The position numbers and the translations under genes were made by a program. 64,000 bases of DNA, taken from Streptomyces malaysiensis subsp. samsunensis. Lineage in GTDB: Bacteria > Actinomycetota > Actinomycetes > Streptomycetales > Streptomycetaceae. Within the stretch, counting starts at the first letter, position 1; each line of letters starts with the position of its first letter. Positions 25,871 through 33,988 of the stretch are shown here, piece by piece. A model generated the notes under the pieces. That model did not search any database. It worked only from the letters and a program-made list of their open reading frames with translations, and was not told the DNA's origin. The stretch is from positions 124,001 to 188,000 of the forward strand of contig NZ_JANIIC010000005.1 of NCBI RefSeq assembly GCF_024519315.1, in the 5' to 3' direction.

Positions 25871-27484
25871 GTGGCACAGCGGGATGACTCGTTCGACTAT
25901 GTGATCGCGGGCGGGGGCACGGCGGGGTGTGTGCTGGCCGGCCGGCTCAGCGAGGACGCGTCCGTACGGGTACTGCTCCTCGAGGCGGGGCGTGCGGACC
26001 GGCACCCCTTCATCCATGTACCGGCCGGCTTCGCCAAACTCACCGCCGGTCCCTATCAGTGGGGATTCACCAGCCTGCCCCAGGCACACTGCGACGGACG
26101 TGAGATACCCCTGGCCCAGGGCAAGGTCATCGGCGGCGGGGGCTCGATCAACGCCCAGGTGTTCACCCGTGGTGTCGCCCAGGACTATGACGACTGGGCG
26201 AGTGTCCACGGCTGCGAGGGCTGGTCCGCCAAGGAAGTGCGGAAGTACTTCGTGCGCTCCGAGGGCAACGAGCGGCTGTCCGGCCCCCTGCACGGCACCG
26301 AAGGCCCTCTCTCGGTGTCCGACCTGGTCAATCCGCATCCGCTGGCCAAGGCGTTCGTCCGCGCGGGCCAGGAGTTCGGGCTGCCGTACAACAGCGACTT
26401 CAACGGCGCCGAGCAGTACGGCGTCGGGCTCTACCAGACGACCACCCGCCACTCCCGGCGGTGCAGTGCCGCGGTGGGCTATCTCCGTCCCGCCCGCGGC
26501 CGGGAGAACCTCGTGGTCATGACGGGCGCCATGGTCCGGCGCGTGATCACCGACCATGGCCGGGCCATCGGGATCGAGACCGTCGAGGGCGGCACCACCC
26601 GGCGCTACACGGCCCGGCGCGAGGTGATCGTGGCCGCGGGCGCGTTCGGCTCCCCGAAGATCCTCCAGCTGTCCGGCATCGGCGACCCGGCCGACCTCGA
26701 GCGGGCCGGGATCGAGGTGGTCCACGCACTGCCCGGAGTCGGCAAGAACCTCCAGGACCACTGCGACCTCGACATCGTCTACGAACTCACCTCGTACCAG
26801 AGCATGGACCGCTACGCACGGCCCCTGCCCGCCACGGCGGCCGCCGCCGTGCAGTACGCCGCCTTCCGCCGGGGACCGCTTGCCTCCACCGTCGTGGAGG
26901 CGGGTGGCTTCGCCTTCGGCAACAAGGAGGAGACGACGCCGGATCTGCAATTCCACTTCCTTCCGGCCGCGGGAGTGGAGGCGGGGATCGCCGCGGTGCG
27001 CCCCGGCTACGGCTGCACCCTGAACTCCTACTTCCTCAGGCCCCGCAGCCGGGGCACGGTGCGGGTGGCGGGGCCCGATCCGCGCCAGGCGCCACTGATC
27101 GACCCCAACTACCTGGCCGACGACCACGACCTCGACATGGCGATCGAGGGCGTCCGGCAGAGCCGCGAGATCATGGGGCAGCCGTCGATGGCTCCCCATA
27201 TCAAGGCCGAACACCTCGCCGGAGGCCGTCCGGTGCGCACCAAGGACGACTACATCGCGTTCGTACGACGGCACGGGAGGACCGCGTATCACCCGGTGGG
27301 CACGTGTGCCATGGGCGTCTCGGATCAGTCGGTGGTCTCACCGCGGCTGGAGGTGCACGGGCTGCGCGGGCTGCGGGTGGTGGACTCCTCGGTCATGCCT
27401 CGTATCGTCAGCTCCAACACCCAGGCCCCGACCGTGATGATCGCGGAGTACGGCTCGGACATGATCGCCGAAGACACGCGCTGA
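25871..27484 (+). CDS. GMC family oxidoreductase (choline/alcohol dehydrogenase type)
   Basis: The 537-residue flavoprotein has the FAD motif YVIAGGGTAGCVLAGRLSE, the GMC signatures GGGGSINAQVFTRG and GAFGSPKILQLSGIG, and the catalytic C-terminal pair in TAYHPVGTCAMG (His) and SSNTQAPT (Asn). GMC enzymes oxidise primary alcohols to aldehydes with FAD. Its place 43 bases after an aldehyde dehydrogenase gene implies a two-step alcohol to acid oxidation. The start is a GTG at 25871. Choline, polyethylene-glycol-like ethers and terpenoid alcohols are all possible substrates. Confidence 0.87.
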   Translation: MAQRDDSFDYVIAGGGTAGCVLAGRLSEDASVRVLLLEAGRADRHPFIHVPAGFAKLTAGPYQWGFTSLPQAHCDGREIPLAQGKVIGGGGSINAQVFTRGVAQDYDDWASVHGCEGWSAKEVRKYFVRSEGNERLSGPLHGTEGPLSVSDLVNPHPLAKAFVRAGQEFGLPYNSDFNGAEQYGVGLYQTTTRHSRRCSAAVGYLRPARGRENLVVMTGAMVRRVITDHGRAIGIETVEGGTTRRYTARREVIVAAGAFGSPKILQLSGIGDPADLERAGIEVVHALPGVGKNLQDHCDLDIVYELTSYQSMDRYARPLPATAAAAVQYAAFRRGPLASTVVEAGGFAFGNKEETTPDLQFHFLPAAGVEAGIAAVRPGYGCTLNSYFLRPRSRGTVRVAGPDPRQAPLIDPNYLADDHDLDMAIEGVRQSREIMGQPSMAPHIKAEHLAGGRPVRTKDDYIAFVRRHGRTAYHPVGTCAMGVSDQSVVSPRLEVHGLRGLRVVDSSVMPRIVSSNTQAPTVMIAEYGSDMIAEDTR

Positions 27485-27509
27485 AGACGCGCGCTGAAGA
27501 CCGGAGACG

Positions 27510-27546
27510 CGTGCCGGCGCCGGATCCCCGATCCGGCGCCGGCACG
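27510..27546. terminator. Strong bidirectional terminator hairpin
   Basis: A perfect 16-bp inverted repeat (CGTGCCGGCGCCGGAT and its complement) with a 5-base loop lies between the convergent GMC oxidoreductase and aldo/keto reductase genes. It probably ends transcription from both sides. Confidence 0.85.
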
Positions 27547-27580
27547 CTGTCCGCGTGTGGCGGAACACCGCGACGGAGTG

Positions 27581-28411
27581 TCAGAACTCTTCGTGGGTGT
27601 CCGGATCGCCGCCGAGCCGCCCGCGCTCCAGACCGCTGATGGCGGCCATCTCCTCCGGGGTCAGGGCGAAGCCGAAGATGTCCAGATTGGCGCGCTGCCG
27701 CTCGGGCGTGGCCGACTTGGCGATGGGGATCGCTCCCAGCTGGAGGTGCCAGCGCAGGACCACTTGGGCCGGTGTCACACCGTGGGTACGGGCCAGCCCG
27801 GTCACCACCGGATCGGCGAGGATGCCACTCCCCCGGCCCAGCGGGCTCCAGCTGACGGTGGCGATGCCACGTGCGGTGTCGGCCGCCCGCTGCTCCCGCT
27901 GCGGAAAGCGCGGGTGCAGTTCGATCTGGTTCACCGAGGGCATCACCCCGGTCTCCTCGCTCAGCCGGTCCAGCTGGGCCGGGGTGAAGTTGCTGACCCC
28001 GATCGACCGGATCCGCCCCTCCTCACGGAGCTTGATCATGGCGCGCCATGAGTCGGCGTACGCGTTGACGCGGGGCAGCGGCCAGTGGATCAGATAGATG
28101 TCGACGTGGTCGACGCCGAGCCGCGCGGCCGACTCCTCGAAGGCCGTGAGGGTCCGCTCGTACCCCTGGTCCCGGCCGCGCAACTTGGTCATCAGGAACA
28201 CCTCCTCACGCGGCACTCCGCTCGTGGCGACGGCCCGGCCGACCTCGGCCTCGTTGCCGTAACTGGCAGCGGTGTCGATGAGGCGGTAGCCCGCCGCGAT
28301 CGCGTTGCGCACCCCCGACTCGGCGTCGGATCCGGACAGGGGGTAGGTGCCGAACCCGACGGCGGGAATCGACACTCCGTCCGACAGCACACGTGAGGGG
28401 ACGGTGGTCAT
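27581..28411 (-). CDS. Aldo/keto reductase, 2,5-diketo-gluconate reductase type
   Basis: The 276-residue AKR has the family pattern GYRLIDTAASYGNEAEVGRA (Asp, Tyr), LMTKLRGRDQGYE (Lys), YLIHWPLP (His) and IGVSNFTPAQLDRL, plus the IPIAKSATPERQRANL phosphate-binding segment for NADPH. It reduces aldehydes or ketones. A LacI-type operator lies about 27 bases upstream of its start, so it probably belongs to the neighbouring catabolic regulon although transcribed on its own. An ATG at 28411 is preferred; an upstream frame lacks similarity. Confidence 0.85.
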   Translation of the reverse strand: MTTVPSRVLSDGVSIPAVGFGTYPLSGSDAESGVRNAIAAGYRLIDTAASYGNEAEVGRAVATSGVPREEVFLMTKLRGRDQGYERTLTAFEESAARLGVDHVDIYLIHWPLPRVNAYADSWRAMIKLREEGRIRSIGVSNFTPAQLDRLSEETGVMPSVNQIELHPRFPQREQRAADTARGIATVSWSPLGRGSGILADPVVTGLARTHGVTPAQVVLRWHLQLGAIPIAKSATPERQRANLDIFGFALTPEEMAAISGLERGRLGGDPDTHEEF

Positions 28412-28437
28412 GGCAGCTCCTGAGGGGTCGTCTCCGT

Positions 28438-28452
28438 GAAACCGCTTTCTAG
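28438..28452. promoter_or_regulatory. LacI-type operator before the aldo/keto reductase gene
   Basis: GAAACCGCTTTCTAG agrees with the 22731 operator at 12 of 15 positions. It lies 27 bases upstream of the aldo/keto reductase start, in front of a short leader. Confidence 0.6.
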
Positions 28453-28681
28453 CTTGAAGGAGGACCAAACCCGGAGGCAAGGACCACACGGCCGCGGGAT
28501 GCCGGGGCCGCTTTCTGAGAGTTGTCCGTGAGTTTTCGGCCCGCCCGCCGACATGGCCCGCCGGTTTCCCCCGGACGGGACTCCCGGTTCACATGGCGCA
28601 CTCACACTCGCGCAGATCCGTCCCAGACGAGCGGATCACTGTGAGGCGTGGGTCAAGTCCACAGCGGGCGGAGGGTGCTTC

Positions 28682-30160
28682 ATGCAGGACAGCGGCGTTG
28701 GCGGTTCCGGAACCGGACTGCTCGGCAGCGGACGGCAACACACACGGTGGAGCAAACGGCTCGTCGGCCAGGTGGCCATCCTGATTCTGGTGAACACCAT
28801 GGTGGACACCGTCGTCACGGCACCACTTCTCGTCCTTCCCGAGATGCTCGACCACTTCGGCACCGATCAATCGGCGTGGATCGACGCCAGCTCGCTGCTG
28901 GCGGGGGCGATGTGGGCGCCGCTGCTCGGCAAGGGCGCCGATATCCACGGCAAGCGCAGGGTGCTGGTCATGACGCTGATCACCGCCTTCGTGGGTGCCC
29001 TCGTATGTCTCGTCGCTCCCAACCTCTGGGTGTTCATCCTGGGACGCCTGCTCCAGGGAGCGGCCGTGGGAGCCGTGTTCCTCACGGTCGCCCTCATCCA
29101 CGACATGTGCGCACCGGATATGGCGATGGTCGCCACGGGCATCGTGACCTCCGGCTCCGCGCTCCTCAGCATCGTCATGCCCGCCCTCTTCGACATCACG
29201 GCTTCGGCGTTCGGCTGGCGCAGTGTGTTCGTCGCGTCGGCGGTATTCGCGGCCGTCGCGGGCGTTCTGGTGCGCGGCCTCGTACCTCCGTCCACGATCA
29301 CCACACCGGGCAGGCTCGACATCGCCGGAGCCGCTCTCCTCGGCGGAGGTCTGGCGGCGGTGCTCAGCTATGTGAGCCTCGGATCGGAGTTCGGCTGGTT
29401 CGCGGTGGGCCCGCTGGCCCTCCTCGCCGGTGGCGCCGCGGCACTGGCCAGGTGGTTCCTGGTGGCGAGCCGGATTCCCGAGCCCGTCATCGACATCAGG
29501 AACCTCGGCAGGCCCCTGGCGCTCACGCTCCTCCTGGTCGCGTTCGGCACCGGCGCGTACCAGAGCATGCTGACGCTCTTCGGCCACATCGCCAAGGTCT
29601 CCCCGGATGAGCACCTCGGATACGGAGTCGCCGCCCCGGGGGCGCTGGGCCTGCTGTACGGCGTACCGGCGATCGGCATCGTGCTCGGCGGCACCCTGGC
29701 CGGGGCGCTCGGAACACGTGTCGGGCCGGCCGCCACACTGGCGGGTGGAGTGGCGATCGGAACGGTGGGCACCGTCGGGATGTTCTTCGGGGACTCCGTG
29801 CTCCCTCTCGCGGTCGTGTGCTCCTTCCTGTTGAGTCTCACGGCGGGCACGCTCGTGACCTCCGGCTTCAACATGGCGGGGACTCTCGCGTCCCCGGAAC
29901 GCCAGGGCGTCGTGTCCAGCATGGTGATGGTCATGGTGGCCATCGGGGCGGTGATTCTGAAGTTCGTGGGTGCGGCCGTACTCCAGTCCACCAATACGGT
30001 CGTCGACGGCGAAACGGTGAACTCGGCCTTGGGCGTGCACCGTTACATCACGATGGCGACCAGCGCTTTTATGGTCGCCGCCGTGGTGGCTGTCATCCTG
30101 CTGCGAACGCGGCGGCGCCGCGCCGGGACGCGGACGATCAGGCGGGGACAGGACGGATGA
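28682..30160 (+). CDS. MFS transporter, DHA2-like drug exporter
   Basis: The 492-residue protein has about 14 hydrophobic segments, as in the DHA2 family. The motif-A-like loop GKGADIHGKRRVLV follows the second segment and motif C-like Gly/Pro stretches occur in the fifth. It probably exports a toxic or signalling compound by proton antiport. The ATG at 28682 has GGAGGGTGC upstream. Its stop overlaps the start of a response regulator (ATGA), which in turn overlaps a histidine kinase, so exporter and sensor are one operon. Confidence 0.85.
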   Translation: MQDSGVGGSGTGLLGSGRQHTRWSKRLVGQVAILILVNTMVDTVVTAPLLVLPEMLDHFGTDQSAWIDASSLLAGAMWAPLLGKGADIHGKRRVLVMTLITAFVGALVCLVAPNLWVFILGRLLQGAAVGAVFLTVALIHDMCAPDMAMVATGIVTSGSALLSIVMPALFDITASAFGWRSVFVASAVFAAVAGVLVRGLVPPSTITTPGRLDIAGAALLGGGLAAVLSYVSLGSEFGWFAVGPLALLAGGAAALARWFLVASRIPEPVIDIRNLGRPLALTLLLVAFGTGAYQSMLTLFGHIAKVSPDEHLGYGVAAPGALGLLYGVPAIGIVLGGTLAGALGTRVGPAATLAGGVAIGTVGTVGMFFGDSVLPLAVVCSFLLSLTAGTLVTSGFNMAGTLASPERQGVVSSMVMVMVAIGAVILKFVGAAVLQSTNTVVDGETVNSALGVHRYITMATSAFMVAAVVAVILLRTRRRRAGTRTIRRGQDG

Positions 30161-30861
30161 CGGCATCGGAACGGCTGCTGGTGGTGGAGGACGAGCCGAC
30201 GCTGCGCGAGCTGCTCTCCGCGAGTCTGCGGCTGGCGGGCTTCGCCGTGATCCCGGTCGCGACCGGCGCACAGGCGCTGGCCGCGGTCCGGGAGCAGCGT
30301 CCCGACCTGATCGTGCTGGATGTGATGCTGCCCGACTTCGACGGCTTCGAGGTGGTCCGCAGGCTGCGCGGGCAGCGTCCCATCACCGCGGCAGGCCATC
30401 CACCGGTGCTGTTCCTCACCGCCCGCGATGCGCCCGAGGACCGGATCAGCGGGCTCAGGGCGGGCGGTGACGACTATGTCACCAAGCCGTTCAACCTGGA
30501 GGAGCTGGTGCTGCGCATCCAGGCCATTCTGCGCCGCACCAGCGGTCGGCAGCCGGACGGGCGGCTGGTCGTCGGGGATCTGGAACTGGACCCCGACAGC
30601 CATCAGGTGAGCCGGGGCGGGCGGCCCGTGGAGCTCTCCCCGACCGAGTTCAGCCTGCTGCGCGTGCTGATGGAGAACGCCGGGCAGGTGCTGTCGAAGG
30701 CTCAGCTCCTGGAGCTGGTGTGGCAGTACGACTTCGGGGGCGACGACACCATCGTCACCTCGTACATCAGCTATCTGCGGCGCAAGGTGGACCTGGACGA
30801 ACCGAAGCTGATCCATACGGTGCGCGGCACCGGCTATGTGCTGCGCAGGCCCCGGCGGTGA
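30157..30861 (+). CDS. OmpR-family response regulator
   Basis: The 234-residue regulator has a receiver domain (LLVVEDEP acidic pair, phospho-acceptor Asp55 in IVLDVMLPD, Lys in YVTKPF) and a winged-helix DNA-binding domain (LSPTEFSLLRVLMENAGQVL, and SYISYLRRKVD). It pairs with the kinase encoded immediately downstream, whose GTG overlaps its stop codon. Control of the co-transcribed exporter gene is the obvious role; an operator was not identified. Confidence 0.92.
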   Translation: MTASERLLVVEDEPTLRELLSASLRLAGFAVIPVATGAQALAAVREQRPDLIVLDVMLPDFDGFEVVRRLRGQRPITAAGHPPVLFLTARDAPEDRISGLRAGGDDYVTKPFNLEELVLRIQAILRRTSGRQPDGRLVVGDLELDPDSHQVSRGGRPVELSPTEFSLLRVLMENAGQVLSKAQLLELVWQYDFGGDDTIVTSYISYLRRKVDLDEPKLIHTVRGTGYVLRRPRR

Positions 30862-32492
30862 GCGGAAGCCCAGCGCGCGGGCCGCGCGGCCGACTCTCGC
30901 CGCACAGACGGGTTTCGCTCCGCGGGCGGCTCTCACTGCGCAAGCGGCTCTCGCTCCGCGGGCGGCTCTCGCTGCGCGGGCGGCTCTCGCTCCGCGGGCG
31001 GCTCTCACTACGCAAGCGGCTCTCACTACGCAAGCGGCTCTCGCTCCGCGGGCGGCTGCTGGCGATCTCCATGCTGCTGCTCGTCGTCGCGCTGATCGGC
31101 AGCAACGCCCTGGCCGTCGCCCTGCTCCAGCGGGACCTGGTGCATCAGCTGGACGACCGGCTCCGCACCGCCGCCACGGTCGCCGCGCGCCTCACCGACC
31201 TCGACGACGTGGCCGGCGACCGGACATCGCGGGTGCGCGACACCGTGGAGCAGCAGTTGACCGGCGATGTCCATCTCGCGTACCTCGGCTCGAACGGCCA
31301 GGTCCAGCGGGTCATCCGACCCGCCGCGCACGGTGCCCCCGCGCTGCCCCGGCTCGACGCGGCGGCGGTCGGCGAACGTGGCCGAGGGCCCTTCGAGGTC
31401 CCTGCCGTCGACGGCGGCGGGGCATGGCGGGTGATCGCCGTACCGTACGAGGGCCGGGGAGCGCGGGCCTCGTACGGCCCCAGCGTCGTCGTGGCCGGGT
31501 CGCTCGCCCAGGTCGACGGGACGATCCGACAGCTCGGCACCCGGGTGTTGCTCATCGACGCGGCGGTGCTGGCGCTGCTCGGCGTGGCCGGGTGGTTCGC
31601 CGTGCGTGGCGGGCTGCGCCCGCTGCGCCGGATCGAGACCACGGCGGCGGCCATCGCGGACGGCGATCTGTCCAGCCGCGTCCCGGAGCTGGCCGCTTCC
31701 CGTACCGAGCTGGGCCGTCTGGCCGCGGCGCTCAACGGGATGCTGGACCGGATCGAGGAGAGTGACGCCGCGCGGGCGGCCGCCACGGACCGGATGCGCC
31801 GCTTCATCGCGGACGCCAGCCATGAGCTGCGTACGCCGCTCTTCGGCATCAAGGGGTTCACCGAGCTGTACCGGATGGGCGGCATGCCCGAGCGCACCGA
31901 TGTCGACACCGCGATGAGCCGCATCGAGCGGGAGGCGGCCCGGCTGGTCCGGCTGGTCGAGGACCTGCTGCTGCTCGCCCGGCTCGACGAGTACACCGGC
32001 GCGGCGGACCTCCCGCTCCACCTCACCCCGATGGATCTGCGCACCCTGGCCGCCGACGCCCTGCACGACCTGCGCGCGCTCGATCCACGGCGCCCCGTGA
32101 CGCTCACCGGTCCCGGCGGCGGGCCGCCGGGGGGCGCGCCGGTGCTCGGCGACGAGGCGCGGCTGCGCCAGGTGACCTCCAACCTCGTCGGCAACGCGGT
32201 GGCCCATACCGCTCCCGGCACCCCGGTCCGGATCGGCGTCGGCACCGAGGGCGGCCTGGCGGTGCTGGAACTCCACGACGAGGGCCCGGGGATGTCCAAG
32301 GAGCAGGCCGCCCGCGCCTTCGACCGCTTCTACCGCGCGGACGACGCCCGTGGCCGCACCGGAAGTGGCGGCGCGGGCCTCGGCCTCGCGATCGTCGCCT
32401 CCCTGGTCGCGGCCCACCACGGCCGGGTGGAGGTCCGCACGGCCCCGGACGAGGGCGCCACCTTCCGCATCCTGCTCCCACCGCACACCTGA
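30858..32492 (+). CDS. Sensor histidine kinase with hexapeptide-repeat N-terminus
   Basis: The 544-residue kinase starts at GTG 30858 overlapping the regulator stop. Residues 20-67 are eight tandem SLRGRL or SLRKRL hexapeptides, strongly basic. Then come a first membrane segment (about 68-91), an extracellular sensor domain of about 135 residues, a second membrane segment (about 229-248), HAMP, the phospho-acceptor His322 in DASHELRTPL, and an ATPase domain with NLVGNAVAH, DEGPGM and GLGLAIV. The core resembles other Streptomyces OmpR-partner kinases; the repeat block is unusual. Confidence 0.88.
   Translation: MSGSPARGPRGRLSPHRRVSLRGRLSLRKRLSLRGRLSLRGRLSLRGRLSLRKRLSLRKRLSLRGRLLAISMLLLVVALIGSNALAVALLQRDLVHQLDDRLRTAATVAARLTDLDDVAGDRTSRVRDTVEQQLTGDVHLAYLGSNGQVQRVIRPAAHGAPALPRLDAAAVGERGRGPFEVPAVDGGGAWRVIAVPYEGRGARASYGPSVVVAGSLAQVDGTIRQLGTRVLLIDAAVLALLGVAGWFAVRGGLRPLRRIETTAAAIADGDLSSRVPELAASRTELGRLAAALNGMLDRIEESDAARAAATDRMRRFIADASHELRTPLFGIKGFTELYRMGGMPERTDVDTAMSRIEREAARLVRLVEDLLLLARLDEYTGAADLPLHLTPMDLRTLAADALHDLRALDPRRPVTLTGPGGGPPGGAPVLGDEARLRQVTSNLVGNAVAHTAPGTPVRIGVGTEGGLAVLELHDEGPGMSKEQAARAFDRFYRADDARGRTGSGGAGLGLAIVASLVAAHHGRVEVRTAPDEGATFRILLPPHT
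30915..31058 (+). repeat. Eight 18-bp tandem repeats within a kinase gene
   Basis: Eight consecutive 18-base units (for example TCGCTCCGCGGGCGGCTC) encode SLRGRL or SLRKRL in frame. Units differ mainly at codon 4 (GGG or AAG) and at silent third positions. The unit length is a multiple of three, so copy-number change keeps the frame. Confidence 0.95.
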
Positions 32493-32555
32493 GTGCCCGT
32501 CCGCCCCGACCAGGACCGGAGGATCGGCCCTCCGACGAAAAGGCTCGACCTGCCC

Positions 32556-33248
32556 TCATACGCCCGGCGGATCGTCACCGGCGGGTGCGGGCACGGTCTG
32601 AGTGACGCGCCACAGCCGCCGTGGGAGGTCGCCCTCCTCGAAGGCGTGGACCTCCTGGAGCTGCCAGCCCTCCGCGAGGGCGTCGACCAGGTCGCGGTGG
32701 AAGAAGTGAACGGCGAAGCCGCCGTGCTCCCAGATGTCGTCTCCGTGCCCGGTGCCCGCCCGGTAGTGCGCGTCTCCGGTGTGGCGGACGGTGTAGACGA
32801 AGGCGCCGCCCGGCCTCAGCACCCGGCGGACCTCGGTGACCAGAGCGTGGATCTCCGCGCTGGACAGCGCCATGCAGAGCAGCATGTGCGCGAACACGCC
32901 GTCCACCGAAGCGTCCGGGAGCGGCAGCGGCTCACGGACGTCGTGCGACGTGGTGGTGATCCGCTCGGCCACGCCCCGCGCCGCCGCGGCCGCGCGCAGC
33001 TGCTCCAGGCCCACCGGGCTGAAGTCGGTGGCCCGTACGGTGAAGCCCTCACGGGCGAGGTGGAGCGCGTCGCGGCCATGGCCGGCGCCCAGTTCGAGCA
33101 CCTCGCGGGCACCGGCGGCGCGGAAGACGGCGGCGGCGTGGACGGCCGGGTCGGACGGCTCCTCGCCGTACATGCCGGGATGCTCGCCGTAGGTCCGCTG
33201 CCAGTGCTCACGCTGGACATCGGCCAGTTCGTGTTCGGACTTCCGCAC
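32556..33248 (-). CDS. Class I SAM-dependent methyltransferase
   Basis: The 230-residue protein has the SAM-binding motif I VLELGAGHGRDALHLAREG, motif II acidic region RATDFSPVGLEQL, and a VLRPGGAFVYTVRH motif after the core. These match small-molecule methyltransferases of the UbiE/tellurite type. The acceptor is not identifiable. A GTG at 33248 with AGGAAGGA seven bases upstream is preferred to a GTG six codons earlier. It stands alone, convergent to the two-component operon. Confidence 0.82.
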   Translation of the reverse strand: MRKSEHELADVQREHWQRTYGEHPGMYGEEPSDPAVHAAAVFRAAGAREVLELGAGHGRDALHLAREGFTVRATDFSPVGLEQLRAAAAARGVAERITTTSHDVREPLPLPDASVDGVFAHMLLCMALSSAEIHALVTEVRRVLRPGGAFVYTVRHTGDAHYRAGTGHGDDIWEHGGFAVHFFHRDLVDALAEGWQLQEVHAFEEGDLPRRLWRVTQTVPAPAGDDPPGV

Positions 33249-33322
33249 GCCGGCGTCCTTCCTCACCGCTCAGCCGGGATCGGCCCGGCCGCTGTCAGCA
33301 AGCCTAGATCGCCCCCTTGTCG

Positions 33323-33802
33323 TCACCGAGTGCCATGGCCAGGTCTACCCTGCGCGGACCGCGGAGTGGGAGCGCTGGGCGGTATCCGTCGGGGCCTCAT
33401 CCGCCGGTACCTCGGACACGCCCACGGCCGTGACCGCCGACCGGTGACCACCGCCACGGCTGATGCGCGCCACACGGCAGGGGCCGTCTCCTGGATGGCC
33501 CCGGCCGCGCGGGAAGCGCCGGACGACGGGAGGGTGTCGATGACGACTTTGCCCGCAAGTTCCGCCTGAGGCAGCTGGGTGTAGGCGAACAGGGGGATGC
33601 TCACGACGACGAGGTCGCCGGAGGCGGCCGCTTCGGCAGGGGTGGCCGCCTTCGCGCGCTCCCCGAGCTCCGCCACGAGCTCGCCGAGGGTCTCGGGACC
33701 CCGTGAGTTGCTGACGACGACATTCCATCCGGCCCCGACGGCGAAGCGGGCCAGTGTGCCGCCGATCATGCCGCTGCCGATGAGTCCAAGGGTCTGGGTC
33801 AT
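33323..33802 (-). pseudogene. NADPH-dependent F420 reductase-like protein, truncated
   Basis: The first 100 or so residues match the NADP-binding domain of F420H2:NADP reductase-like proteins: TLGLIGSGMIGGTLARFAVG, VVSNSRGPETLGELVAELG, GDLVVVSIPLFAYTQLP and GKVVIDTL. After that the family continues with a YYPQRDG-like segment and a C-terminal half, which are missing; the remaining 60 residues are Arg- and Pro-rich and look like a frameshifted or fused tail. A complete member is about 200 residues. A good GGGAGAGAG ribosome site precedes the ATG. It is divergent from a TetR gene that probably controlled it. Confidence 0.6.
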
Positions 33803-33917
33803 GTGCTCTCTCCCAACAGGTGATGAGTCCGATAGGTGATGAGTCCGAGCGCCTCAAGCGGTGGCCGACCGGGCAGCCATGCCACCGCCTCCGCTCTGAG
33901 GTACTTGCTATCCACTC

Positions 33918-33932
33918 TGACGCCGAGCGTCA
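33918..33932. promoter_or_regulatory. Perfect palindrome, likely TetR operator
   Basis: TGACGC-CGA-GCGTCA is a perfect 6+3+6 inverted repeat in the divergent gap between the reductase remnant and the TetR gene. Its position suits an autoregulatory TetR site. Confidence 0.6.
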
Positions 33933-33988
33933 ACTGAGCATCGAAGTGCCCCTTGTGCGAGCGAGTGGCGCTCGGCGGGTACGATGGG

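Noticed and set aside
10464..28411. A natural-product gene cluster
   Set aside because: There is no polyketide, peptide or terpene synthase. The enzymes form a catabolic set with importer and ETF.
28589..30271. A 560-residue frame opposite the MFS transporter
   Set aside because: Its composition (His, Arg, Glu-rich, no domain) is that of an antisense shadow in GC-rich DNA; the MFS frame has 14 membrane segments and motif A.
30915..31058. Short regular repeats that might be a CRISPR array
   Set aside because: Units of 18 bases without spacers, translated in frame; no cas genes anywhere in the window.
31026..32486. A 486-residue frame opposite the histidine kinase
   Set aside because: The sense frame has all kinase motifs; the antisense frame shows only repeated Gly, Arg and Glu runs.
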